The position numbers and the translations under genes were made by a program. The notes under the pieces were generated by a model. That model ran no database searches. It was given only the letters and a program-made list of their open reading frames with translations, and was not told where the DNA came from. From contig CAJNYU010001944.1 in assembly GCA_905331475.1 (NCBI GenBank), positions 1 to 64,000 on the forward strand: 64,000 nucleotides of DNA. The letters run 5' to 3'. The stretch comes from Rotaria socialis (lineage: Eukaryota > Rotifera > Eurotatoria > Philodinida > Philodinidae). Positions 1-10,764 of the stretch are shown here, piece after piece. Within the stretch, counting starts at the first letter, position 1, and each line of letters begins with the position of its first letter.

Positions 1-9
1 CTGTATTTT

Positions 10-96
10 CCGTTCCGAACATCTAGACGACTTTCATTCCGAACACCCGGTCTTTTTCATTCCGACCTTCCGGCGTTTTCATTCCGAACATCCGGA
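10..96. repeat. short degenerate direct repeats at left edge
   Basis: The motif CATTCCGAACATCCGG and close variants recur about three to four times at intervals of roughly 20-35 bases (CGTTCCGAACATCTAG, CATTCCGAACACCCGG, CATTCCGACCTTCCGG, CATTCCGAACATCCGG). They lie just upstream of the transposase relic and may be part of that element's terminal or subterminal region. That link is inference, because the element's left end is not in the window. Confidence 0.5.
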
Positions 97-141
97 AACT
101 GAAGTTCGGAATGGACTTCTCTGACCGATGTCCGTAAAAAA

Positions 142-1344
142 ATGAGGACGAAAAGGGACCACCCCCGACAACATCAAGGGCTCCCAAAGAATTCCAAAAA
201 TCAACTGCCTGATCATTTAAAACAAACAGACCGTGGAGAGAACTTCGTACGTCACGAAGATGAAAAATTGATCATTTTTACCATTGCGGCGAATCTTTCA
301 GTATTGAAAACGTGTAAACATTGGTTTGTCAATGGAACATTTAAAGTAAAATAAAAACAAAGACTTTCAGCTTACTCAGTAAACGTCTATTTTAGGTGTG
401 TCCAGAAGGTTTCCAGCAAGTGTTTACGTTACATAGATTGTTCAAATCACAAATTATTCCGTTGGTTTATGGCTTACTCGTAGAAAGAAAAACAACGCAC
501 TACGATCATTTTTTCAACGGATCGTGGACGTAGATGATTTCAATCCAGAAAACAATACTGAGCGATTTCGAAGCGGCGACAAGAAAATCGATCAATTCAT
601 TGTTTCCAAACATTCTTCACAAAGGTGGTGTGAATAATTGCTTCACAATAATCATCTAAGTATGTATTAATTGATTTTTTTAGACTGTTTGTTTCATTTT
701 GGTCAGTGTACTTGGCGTCAAATTCAAAGTCTTGAATTACAAATGAAATACCAAGAGGGTGAGCCGTTCCATTTGAACATTAAAAAATAATTGCTTTAGC
801 TTTTGTTCCTGTTTTAGATGTCATCAAAGCGTTTAATGTGATTACCGACGATTTTCGCGGTTATTTTGAAAAAAGCATGGATAGGAGAGCCAAAGAGAGG
901 CACATTGATTGATTAATAATTATTTAATATTCAACTTCGATTTTAGGTAGTGGCCGAAAAAAACCTCTATTTCCAATAGAAATATGGAATGTTTATGATC
1001 GAACAGTTGTCAATCTTCCACGCTCAAATAATTCAATTAAAGGATGGCACAATGCATTCACGAAACGTGTGGCAATAGTACATTCAACTATTACAAAATT
1101 AACCGAGAAGATTCGTCGTGAACAATCCAAATTCGAAGTCGACATCGCACAAATTCGCCAAGGACAAGAACCAAAGCCGAAGAAACTCAAATATCGAAAA
1201 CTTGACGAAAGAATCAAACGACTGGTCGATGATTATGGAAATGTTGATCTTGGTGCATATTTGAAAAGACTAGCTGTAAATATTTTTTGTATTTGTTTTC
1301 TTGTAATTGTGTATTTTTTTGTGTCAAGTTTGTTTTTTCAATAA
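142..1344 (+). pseudogene. MULE-type (Mutator-like) transposase relic
   Basis: Pieces of a MULE/FLYWCH-associated transposase are readable in order but in changing frames. First comes a segment ending WFVNGTFK, then an intron-like gap at 346-395 (GT...AG, 50 bases, phase preserved), then VCPEGFQQVFTLHRLF and PLVYGLLVER. A stop follows, then FHFGQCTWRQIQSLELQ near 690-750, then the C-terminal block with PIEIWNVYDRTV and NSIKGWHNAFTKRV at about 975-1075, and a basic tail to about 1290. The block order (DGTFK-like, FHF..., NN(S/T)..GWH) is that of animal MULE transposases. The residue expected to be catalytic Asp in DGTFK is Asn here. Several in-frame stops separate the pieces, so the copy is dead. 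The ends of the element were not identified. Confidence 0.8.
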
Positions 1345-1428
1345 AATTTCTCCCTCAATTAAATATCTCTATTTTATGTTCCAATTTAAATTGTTATAAT
1401 GTGTCAATTATTCTACATTTTCATTAGT

Positions 1429-1691
1429 CTCCCTTAATTAAATTAGAATCAGCATGTATGCGACGAATTGCCCGTGCAACATATTTTTCTTGCGACGAAT
1501 TGTCTGCAACGAATTGCCTTGCGACGTATTGTCCAGTTACCAATCGAAGACGACGATCCATTTTCCTCTGTTCAACTTCAGTTCCAGTGATGCCTGTCTG
1601 TATACTGTGAGCAAAGCGGCCATCTTGAATGTTGTGTATCGGTTGCAAATAGGGGTGGACCGTTGATGTTAATTTGAGTTAATTAAGGGAG
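1429..1691. repeat. inverted-repeat element (MITE-like)
   Basis: The segment begins with CTCCCTTAATTAA at 1429-1441 and ends with its exact reverse complement TTAATTAAGGGAG at 1679-1691. The match decays inward (TTAGAA against TTGAG). Between them lies a tract with repeats of GCGACGAATTG. No convincing target-site duplication was found. It abuts the truncated end of the receptor pseudogene that follows. Confidence 0.5.
1453..1535. repeat. degenerate GCGACGAATTG tandem array
   Basis: Four imperfect copies of a unit like TGCGACGAATTGCC are visible (GCGACGAATTGCC, GCGACGAATTGTC, GCAACGAATTGCC, GCGACGTATTGTC), with irregular spacing of about 16-34 bases. They are internal to the inverted-repeat element and are more G+C-rich than the flanks. 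Confidence 0.5.
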
Positions 1692-1745
1692 TTAATTAAG
1701 TAGTTTTACTTAACACTTAATATTAAATTAACGTAAAGTGTCACA

Positions 1746-2397
1746 CCTAGTTGCAAACGAGATCGTGGTTTGCGTATATTGGAGATGATCATCAAACCAA
1801 AAGGAAATCATCACGATCAATGAAAAAAGAATAGTAATCAAAGCAAGAGGTAGATCGGAGAAAATGCTGCATCAAACTGTTCTTGTGTACCATTTAAATG
1901 GAGAATCTATGAGACTCGATTCAATACAATACATGTGTTGAGTTTTTGCTAAAGTGATAATGATTATAATTGTAGTTATACCTCGTTGAGCATTTTTCAT
2001 TGCGCTTTTTTGTCGTAGACTAAATTGAGTGTTTGATGGAAGCCATCGATCAATCGCTGCCAACATAATAAGCCATGAGCCAATCGTAATCGAGTCAAAT
2101 AGAAAAATAGCTCAAAGTTTGCAAAGCAACTGATTATCACTTGTAAGATTAGCAGATCAAGTTGACAATGGTCGAGAAGTAAGACCAAGATACAAGTCCA
2201 ACACCATTAGCAATTGATGAAGCCAGAAAGAGACATGAACACGGATTAGATCGAAGTGATCGTTGCAATAAAACACAAATATTCATAATGTTACCTGCCA
2301 TGCCAAATAGAAGAATAAATAGTCCAAAGTAACGATTGAGTTGTATCGAAACGTTGTTCAAAGCGGCGACAAGACTTTCATCCGATGGTGACAACAT
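1746..2397 (-). pseudogene. rhodopsin-like 7TM receptor pseudogene, truncated after TM5
   Basis: From the methionine at 2397 the minus strand reads an N-terminal TM1 segment (YFGLFILLFGMAGNIMNIC), a loop RSLRSNPCSCLFLASSIAN and TM2. It then meets a stop at about 2149. The receptor continues in another frame with CKL, a stop in place of the usual Arg (TGA), then FDSITIGSWLIMLAAIDRWL (TM3 with a DRW motif) and KNAQRGITTIIIII (TM4). After another stop, TM5-like coding (LALITILFSLIVMI, then frame-shifted GLMIISNIRK) runs to about 1746. TM6 and TM7 are missing. The block order matches the large rhodopsin-like receptor families seen in rotifers. At least one frameshift and two nonsense codons make it a pseudogene. 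Confidence 0.75.
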
Positions 2398-2448
2398 TTC
2401 TGATCTGAATACTACTTGACTATGTGAATTGAGTGAACGAAAACACAT

Positions 2449-3664
2449 AAAATCAAAGATGAGATAAAATTATTTTTGTTTGTCATATGTTTTCCGACGA
2501 TGCCAGGCTCTGATAAGCTAGTATATTACGAACTTTTATCGTCATAAGAAATAGAGTCTAATTAGAAATGCAGAAATCTATATTAGAATTCTATATATAA
2601 TAATGAATATAGAAAAGATAAGTGAACATTAAATATTACCACAGTGAAATCTCACTTTCTTAATTTCGCCGACAGCAATTGAAGATAGCCAAATTTGATG
2701 GTATATAATCAACCAGGCCATTAATAGTGAAGACGTCATCTGTACAGAGATTGATTATTGCTTGAAGTCATTGTCTGTGTATTAGTATTTTTTTTTATAT
2801 AATTAACATATTATCTATTTTAATTATGATGGAGTCATGATGAAAGATAATTCTGATGTCATTTTCATCACTGCGTATCAGATATCTCTCCTTTTCATTA
2901 TTCGTTATCTGGATGGAGAGTAATTTTGCTAGTAAATATTTTTATTCATTTGAATAGTTTCACTTGAAAGGAACGTATTTTGTGATTGCTGTTTAAAGAT
3001 AAATTTAAAAACATTGATGTTATAATTATTCGTTGTAAATATTGCGCTGTTATGATCAATCGAATTCGAACAAGAATAATTCTGACATCAATTTGAATTA
3101 ATTAAGTAGATTAATACATTTAAAGGTATTTATTAGCTCTGGCAACATTGTGTTTTGTCAGTTTTTATGGCAATGTAAAACGTATGAGATAGATGAATTA
3201 TGAAAGACTTTGAAGTATAAATAATAACAGAGAATGGTAAAAATAACAACACCTACGTTTCTCACTTCTTTTTAGATTAAAATTTCGTTGAGAAGAAAGA
3301 CGAGTATAATAACAAAAAAGAAAAAAGTTAATTATCGCACATATTAAAAATGTAAACGTATTCGTTTTAAAATCTCTCTTGATATCGAATAGTGTCTGAC
3401 TTCGAAAGACCAAAAAAATGACAATCTATAATTCTACGAAAAATCATTTTGAAATCTTTCTAAATATTCTTGCACTGTGTGAGAATTATATGATTTAAAA
3501 AATAATAACTTTTGGACAATCGATTAATTTCCGAATTAGTCAAATTAAAATACATCAACTGAACATAATAAAGAAAATAAAAACAAAAGTTTTATTAATT
3601 ATGTCTTAATAGATTCCACTTTGGCAGTATGACACTTTCAATAATCATGATAATTAGCTAGTGA
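2449..3664. other. gene-free AT-rich spacer
   Basis: No reading frame with recognisable protein similarity or a convincing splice chain was found on either strand. The sequence is AT-rich with many short poly-A and poly-T runs. Confidence 0.6.
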
Positions 3665-6600
3665 TTAGCTCGATGATGGATATCTTGGACAAACACATGC
3701 ACATTGATTTTGAAAGCTATTGACTAAATCACACGAGACACATATATGAGCAGATACCGTCGGTTCTCTTCCGGTTGCAATCGATGAACATCCGGCATTA
3801 ACTAGAGGTCCTTCAAGTACTGTTTCTATAAAAAACAAAATATATAATAAATTTCTTTTTTTTTCTATTTGAAAGAATTAGCTGTTAACATACGTCCATC
3901 GATACGTGTTCGACTGCGAATAAATCCAGTTGTTTCATCTCGTACATAAAACAGCTGTTGATTATCGAGAAAATCTTGATTGACTCTTACCATTGCTTGA
4001 GTTGCACATCCTTCGGAACAATCTTTTACAGAACCAAATGTTGCAGGTATAATATTGCATACACCATTACTTAGAAGACCGATATAACCATCTTTTTCCA
4101 AAAAGCTTCCATTAAGACGTTGTTCGTTCAATTGATTTTCTTCATCAATTCGAATTTGATCAGCTGCTATCGTACGAGATTGAATGATTCTTCTTAAATT
4201 TTCACGTACACTTCGATCGATCTGAATCAAATCTGACCAAGGAACATATTCTTCGATTTTCAACAAAGCAGGATTAGCAGCCAATGTTTGTAGCCAACGT
4301 GTTTCATTTTTTTCAGTTGGATCACCGCCAACTATATGATCAACATTAATCTTTCGACGATCAGCATAAAAACTATTTCCAAGTGTTTGCGAGAGAATAT
4401 CTCTTCTGAGATATTCATTTAAATTATCTGATGTAATGGCACCATTGAATGAAAATACACAATCTTTAAAAAGAACTTGTTGCTCCCGCATTCCTCCTAG
4501 AAAATTTTAATTGAATTTCTTATAAGTATCTAAGTGTTGAATAGGTCAAATCTGAACGCTTACCAACAAGAGCTTGCTGTACTATATGTGTACCCCAATT
4601 TTGTAAGAAATCATCATATAAAGTTTCATTATATATAGCTGGTAGTTTCTCGATGGCCTCTCGGGCATATTGATTTAATCGGAGATTTTCAACACGTAAT
4701 CGATATAAAACTGTTGGTTTCTGTGTAATAGCTGTTGCTTGATTCTTTGAAAAAAATCGACTGTAAATATCAAGTAATGATTTCGAATGACCAAATTCGC
4801 CACCTAGCCAACTTCCTCGCAATCTTTCATATTTCCATTCATTTGATAATTCAGCTGCCGAGAGAAAGACACGAGAAACAGGTCGATTTTCGTCTTGACT
4901 AATTCTCGGAAATGTGATTCCACGAGGAGCTTGATACATTCTATTCGTGTTAGGATCAATCCAATAATTGTTTCCAAAAAAGTTATTTTCCAATGCAGGA
5001 AGAAGTAGTCTACCTGTAGTTATATCAAGTGTCATACCAACACCAATAGGTAGCTAAAGAAAAGATGTGTTTTTTTATAGTTTTGAATAATTGATAGGTT
5101 TTAAAAAGAAAAATATTTACTCGGGTAGCATTGGCTGCTATTAAAGATCGCCCTCTGATTTGTGATCCAAGACATTCTTGTCCTTTATATCCAATGTAGG
5201 GACAGAATTGTTTCTTTGCTTCTTCTTCCGGAGTTGTTTCTGAAGATCGTTTTGTACGAATTTCATTACGACTACATTTTTTCTGCGGTGGATCTCGCAT
5301 ACTTTTTAATTGACTTACATAACGAAGTTCTTCTTTTTCAGCTGTAGTTAAAATATAATTAATTGCTGCTTTAACTGCGTTACGTAGATCACCTGGCGGT
5401 AGGGATTCGTCTAATGCGAGAAGACGATAAGAAATAGCTCGAGGTTTTGTTTTAATTGTTGGTGCCCACTTTTCCCATTCCGATGGATCAATAGATTCAG
5501 TACCACCTAATAGTTCAGATGTAAAAATAGAATGTTGTTTGAAACGTTCGTCAACTGTTTTTGTGTAATCATTTATGTTTTTGACACCTACTCTAAATCC
5601 AAACCAATTTCTTGATACTTGTTCATCAATCCATCTTTGTGAATGTTCATAAGTTAAACATTTCTCATACCAGGTTTCTGCCCAAACTTGACCTCCCATG
5701 TTCGATGATACAACAACATGCGTTCCGAAGGTTTCAAAAAATTCTTTCCAAATTTTTATATCGTTTGCATCGAAATATACTGGCAAACTATCCAATGCTT
5801 GTTGAAATATAGGATTTAATTTTGGATAGGGAAATGCTGACACCGATAATGTATACCAGCCAATTTGTTTCATTCGAAGTACCAAATTATAGTAATCTTG
5901 ATAAAAACGACGATAAAACTCCGTTACTGTTGTTCGACTAGTTCGTCGGCCAATGCCAAACCAGCCACCTGATCTTCTAACAGTAACAGTAGTTTTCGAA
6001 CGAAAATAATCTTCCACAGATGTTACTGTCATTTCGCCATCAAGTGCCAATGATTCAGGAGTATTGACAACAAACCAGCCATTAGGGACGGAATATGTCA
6101 AATTTTTATTGTATGGATCTGACCAACGTTCATTCTCAGTGAAGTTACTTTGATCGAAAATGCAAAATTTACTTTCCATCTTTAGAATATCATATCCACA
6201 ACCAACAACATCAAGTCCATGTATGGGACCAATAGGTTTATATTCAATTGAAATGCGACGGCCTGTACTTCGTCCACTCAATTGCGCAAATGTTGGCATT
6301 ACTCCGTCTCTCAAATAGAATTGAATTGTTTTACGCAAATGTTCTTGAACTCTTGGTTTGCTTCTGATTAAACTATCAATAGAAAATAGTGTTCGATTAA
6401 CTACAACTGGATTATCACTAGCTTTTCGTTGCCACACTCTAGAAAACAATATATTATTATAGGCAATAACGGATGCTTTTATACGAAACTTACTCCCAGT
6501 CGGATCTACTGTCGTCATTTGGTATTGGAGGTTGAAAAATTGTTAACGATTCTGTATTTTTCTTAAATGTTTCGCTCATTTTTTGCAGAACTGATGTTTG

Positions 6601-7487
6601 GGTTTCTCCGACACTTAAACTACCCGACTTATATTGAAACATTAAACTAACTTGACTCGATACTTCTCGATATGAGGATTTATTATGAAAACTTGAGTCA
6701 ATTAATGAATATAAATACGCTGTACCACCAACAATAACACGCGAAACATAATGTGTTCCAAATGTTTGAACAAATTGATTGTAAAATGTTTGATGATCTT
6801 CATTCGATGGATTTGGTGCTTCAGTAGCAAGTAACTCAACACTTCCAGTGAACATTGGATCTAATCTAATCGTAACAAAAAGAAAGCAACGTACTTTAAA
6901 TTTCACTGTCTCATATAAAAGTAACATTCACTTCATAAGAAAAGGAGGCGCAATTTGAATGGAATAAAAACCCCACCATGTCGATGATATTCCTACAGCT
7001 TTATCATTTCTTTTCATGGATTGTTCGATTTCCTTCAAGGTTTTACTATATCCTATTGCAACATTAGCTACACCAGGTAAACCAATTCCAATGCCAAATG
7101 AAGTCGATCGACAATAACTGAATAAAAACAAAAGCATGATAATCTATTCTTCAGAATATCATCTGATGAAATAGCTGACCTTCGAAAAAATGTCTCAAAT
7201 GTATAAGCAACTGTTTCACAAGTAGATTGTCTTCGCAGACTGATGTCAGTGATTTGAACGTGTCGAGGTTTCGTAAATACTCGCTCTTTCCCAAATATTT
7301 TGATTTTATATGGAGTCGCACTTACTTCACTGAAATCAAAAATACGATACTTGGAATTTTGTTCACTAGCAGAAATCATCTTAGCTGCATCATAACCAGA
7401 TGCTATGTCATCAAGACCAGGTATGTCATCTTGACAGTAACCACCGGTAGCGAGTAATAACTGTAGTATAATACTGAGAATAAACAT
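3665..7487 (-). CDS. secreted protein with three MACPF (perforin-like) domains
   Basis: Seven exons on the minus strand: 7487-7180, 7117-6932, 6865-6494, 6438-5121, 5053-4564, 4496-3894, 3825-3665. All introns are GT-AG and 57-69 bases long, phase is conserved throughout, and the total is 1145 residues. The start is the only upstream Met and is followed by a hydrophobic signal peptide (about residues 1-18). The MACPF signature (aromatic-G-T-H) occurs three times: FGTHYVSRVIVGG near residue 200, FGTHVVVSSNMGG near 530, and WGTHIVQQALVGG near 880. Each is preceded by a G/YD...IFD-type strand region (GYDAAKM, GCGYDILKM and a weaker third). The C-terminal approximately 260 residues contain paired cysteines and end in a Cys-rich tail, without a domain I can name. 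MACPF proteins oligomerise into membrane pores in immunity, venom and development. Membrane attack here is inference. The intact frame and regular introns argue for a functional gene. It lies next to two small secreted paralogs on the same strand. Confidence 0.88.
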
Positions 7488-7607
7488 CTAAAAACAAACA
7501 AAACATAATGATTTTGTATTCAAAAAAACTTTGCTATAAATATTTAATGAAGTTAAATAGTATAGACATATGTTTCGAATTTAAAAGTAAGATTTAGATA
7601 CAATGTT

Positions 7608-8135
7608 TCAGTAAGAGAAACATTCATTGCCGGATAAACTTATGCCACACGTACGTGTATACCAAGGAAATGAAACTCGAGTTCGACAGAAATTACGTTT
7701 TCGTGAAACAGCTAATTGAAAATTTTGTAAAACTATGCAGTTGGTTTTTTTTCTTAAACTAGTTTCCATACCCATGATCACGGTTTCGTTAACATATTGA
7801 CCGATGAATGTGTGTATTGCCTCACTAGTTTCATATACCCATTGTACATTGTAGCTTGTTTGAATAATTTCCATCATGATATTATTCCATTGATTTCTTC
7901 CTGTTAAATCATAGTATGGAATCCAAGTGCCTGGTTTCATTTCACATTTACCAGCTACATTAGAATAAAAAGTATCTGGAGGACAACTTTCTTGATAATC
8001 GCATCCTCCTGAACAACGATAATATGCTGCTTTATTCCATTCATGTGGATATGTTCCGTGAGGTGTTGGACACAAATAAGCCAAGCTCGAAGTAATTGTG
8101 CAAATCAAAAACGATATTGTTATGTGTATCTTCAT
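7608..8135 (-). CDS. small secreted cysteine-rich protein, paralog A
   Basis: A single exon of 175 residues. The N terminus is a clear signal peptide (Met, Lys, then a hydrophobic run ending near SSLA, residue 19). Residues about 20-65 carry six cysteines in a spacing that resembles a chitin-binding type-2 (peritrophin) fold (C...C...C.....C......F......C), though the match is loose. The second half contains FIGQYVNET and MGMETSLRKKT followed by four cysteines. The same blocks occur in the neighbouring gene (FIGRYINET, MGTETILSLRT), so the two are tandem duplicates. The gene starts about 650 bases upstream of the MACPF gene start on the same strand. Function is unknown; an extracellular location is likely from the signal peptide and cysteines. 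Confidence 0.75.
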   Translation of the reverse strand: MKIHITISFLICTITSSLAYLCPTPHGTYPHEWNKAAYYRCSGGCDYQESCPPDTFYSNVAGKCEMKPGTWIPYYDLTGRNQWNNIMMEIIQTSYNVQWVYETSEAIHTFIGQYVNETVIMGMETSLRKKTNCIVLQNFQLAVSRKRNFCRTRVSFPWYTRTCGISLSGNECFSY

Positions 8136-8370
8136 TGTTATCTAGATAAAAAAAAATCAGATTGATCTAACTATTTTTCTTAATAAAAATGAATTTAAAT
8201 CTTACATTGCTTGATTTGATATTGAAAAAATGAAGATGTAAAACGGTTCAAAGTGAAATATATCTACAACGGTGAAAGATGAGATAGATTTAAGAAAATC
8301 AATAATTATTTGAAAACAAAAAAAAGGAAACTTTCGATCATTTTTTCTCTAATTTTTGCTATAACACATA

Positions 8371-8931
8371 TCAATAAGTTATACAACCAGAAAAAGTATA
8401 ATGAGGTGGTAATTTACATTTCATTGAATATGGATTCGGTATATTTGTTGCACAAAATGATCTAGGGCCTCTTACTAACAGTCGAACATTTCTTACAAGA
8501 ACACATTTTGTTCTTAGTGATAGAATTGTTTCAGTTCCCATAACATGTGTTTCATTGATATACCGACCGATGAAATCGAATTGATGATTTAGTGTTTCAC
8601 TGGTCCAATAAACATCGTATCCCGATTGTTGGAAATGTCTATATTGAACTAAAGGCATTATTAATTCAGTTCCAGTTAAATCATATCCTGGCAGCCAATT
8701 GAATTCACCCCTTTTACATGTTCGTTGAATAGCCGAATAATATTCGTTTGTTTGTAAACAATATGTAACACGATCACAATAATACGTGCACACATGATAC
8801 GATCGATAATCATCATCGTTTTGAAAGGTACCATTTGATTGGGCGCAACTGTACGAGCCTTCTATAACGGCTATGCTTGCAACGAGTAGAATCAGAGTTT
8901 TAATCATATTTTTGTTTTGTAGTTGATGCAT
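8371..8931 (-). CDS. small secreted cysteine-rich protein, paralog B
   Basis: A single exon. The open frame extends further upstream, but the Met at 8931 or, more likely, the one at 8907 places a strong signal peptide (MIKTLILLVASIAVIEG) at the N terminus, so the mature protein is about 160 residues. Cysteines in the first 50 mature residues follow the same pattern as the neighbour at 7608-8135. Both share PGYDLTG or PYYDLTG, W.YETS or WTSETL, F.GxYxNET, MGxETxL, a Cys pair and a Pro-rich Cys-containing C terminus. I know no named family for the C-terminal domain. Divergence between the copies is high (my rough reading is about one third identity), so the duplication is old or fast-evolving. 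Confidence 0.72.
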   Translation of the reverse strand: MHQLQNKNMIKTLILLVASIAVIEGSYSCAQSNGTFQNDDDYRSYHVCTYYCDRVTYCLQTNEYYSAIQRTCKRGEFNWLPGYDLTGTELIMPLVQYRHFQQSGYDVYWTSETLNHQFDFIGRYINETHVMGTETILSLRTKCVLVRNVRLLVRGPRSFCATNIPNPYSMKCKLPPHYTFSGCITY

Positions 8932-10437
8932 TATTTCACTCGATTTATATAGTAGTATAAAATATTTTATATTTTGTTTCTCTGATTTTTCTCTTCTTAG
9001 AAAAATAATAAAAATATTGGTCAAGACACTATGCAGGTTACAAAATGTGCTAAAATTTGATGCAAATTGTTTTTCCCTCATCATTATACAATAATTATTG
9101 TCATTTATCTTTCTGGGAAAATAGTTTTTTCGTGTACAAACGGAAGTAAGATCAAAATATTCAAATCGACAGACGAAGCAAATAGCTGTATTAAGTATGT
9201 TGGATCATGGGGACTCATTTATCTTCCAGGTTCGTTTTCCGTTATTCTGATTTGGATTAATCAACTATGAATGTATATGTTATTACAAAATATTCTTCAA
9301 AAATATATTCATATAATTAATTATGCATCCAATAACCGATAAATATGATAATTATTGTTGGATATTTTCTATAACATAGATTTGTTTTACCCTTCGATAT
9401 AGTTTGAAGAACATATTACAAACAGTTGAAATATTTCCATCTATTATCGTTAGAATAGTTAGTTTTAAAAACAAAATAAATATTACTAAAAGCAGAAAGT
9501 TTGACTGTGTTGAAAACTCTGATATAGATGCATTCAATTGTTAGCCGGAAGGTTTTTTTTGGTAGCAGGGTATTTCTAGATTCCTTTTGCTAATAAATCA
9601 AAAAGACTTGAAGAATGATTGACGTTAACGTTTTTTCTGAAAACTGCGATTTCGATATTGTCGTGACGACAATTAATATCTAATCGCGATTAATATTTCC
9701 GATGTAAATACAGTACAGTTGCGTTATTATATTGTCAAATCATAATCCCATGCTGTATACATATGTACGACGAAGGTTTGCAATTAAAATACTGTAAGAT
9801 GCAAACCACCGTATCTAGTCCTCGCGTTACTTCAAATCCCTGGAAAAGAAAATTTTTTATTGCAGATTTTTTTGTTAAAGCACTTTTAAAATATGCGACT
9901 GATGCACATTACAGTATATTTAGTTTGGATCATTAAACAGGCATTTTGTATTCAAAAGAAAACACAATCGATGATGAAAATTATTTTATTAAGAAAAAAT
10001 ATGGGCTTTTACATTATAGGCGAAGCAACTCTCGACAGAACTTATGATGGTCTGTATACATAATAGCTGGAAAGTAAATATGTTAATTTAATAATATCAG
10101 CATAATCTATGGCGATGATGTCAAAACAGCAGGTTACATTTGAATTCAAACGACTGATGATTTAAAAAATATGCTATACTTTCTTATTGATTGAAAAGCC
10201 CAGCGATTTATTACTGCAACCAATAATTAAGTCATATGAAATAGAGTAATGGTCTCTAACTATCACAGAGAAAAATCAGTTAACTTGCACAATATTTCTC
10301 TCAATAATAATTGAACGCATAAATATACACTGTAGATATTTATTGTATAATAAAATCTTGATTACAAAACAAGAGACAAGAGAAAAATGTTTATTCATTT
10401 ATCTTTCCACAGTCTCATTCACTATTTTACAAATATC
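8932..10437. other. gene-free AT-rich spacer
   Basis: Only short chance reading frames are present. A TATA-like tract (TATATAGTAGTATAAAATATTTTATATTTTG) lies at about 8945-8975, just upstream of the secreted protein gene start, and could be part of its promoter. Nothing else was recognised. Confidence 0.5.
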
Positions 10438-10764
10438 TTAGATAACATCGGAATACTCGTAACCGGGTGGATATATATGATAGCTTGATGAAGGTATTGG
10501 AATCGGGGGCCCAATCTGAAAGCTGTAATGATAATTATATGGATATGGTGGAGCCGAAGTAGAAGACCAGTTACGTGCAGAATTTAAACCGTAGATATTT
10601 GAAGACTGTGTTTGAGGAATACCACCAGGAGCTAAAAAATACCAATGATATAAACTAATATAATCGAAAAATAATTATTAATTACGTAAAGGATAGCCAC
10701 CGGGAACGCGTCCCAAAAGATTCTCACCAGCCGAATAACCATATGCGTCTCCGTAAAAGCTCAT
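10438..10764 (-). CDS. 90-residue Gly/Pro/Tyr/Ser-rich protein, two exons
   Basis: Exon 1 (10764-10686) encodes MSFYGDAYGYSAGENLLGRV and a PGGYP turn. A 54-base GT-AG intron (10632-10685) is removed with phase 1 kept, and exon 2 (10631-10438) continues with PPGGIPQTQSS and a Pro/Tyr/His-rich tail ending YEYSDVI. Both exons are open in the spliced frame and the composition is continuous across the junction, which supports a real small gene. There is no signal peptide and no transmembrane segment. Low-complexity Gly/Pro/Tyr proteins are often structural or phase-separating, but no family was recognised. It lies on the same strand as the secreted cluster and the channel gene. Confidence 0.6.

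Noticed and set aside
1453-1535. CRISPR-like array
   Set aside because: Units are short, degenerate and irregularly spaced, and the genome is eukaryotic.
3198-3413. 71-residue minus-strand frame upstream of the receptor pseudogene
   Set aside because: Low-complexity hydrophobic chance frame; no domain or splice support.
5162-5812. Plus-strand frames opposite the MACPF gene
   Set aside because: Antisense to exon 4 coding sequence; no splice or domain support.
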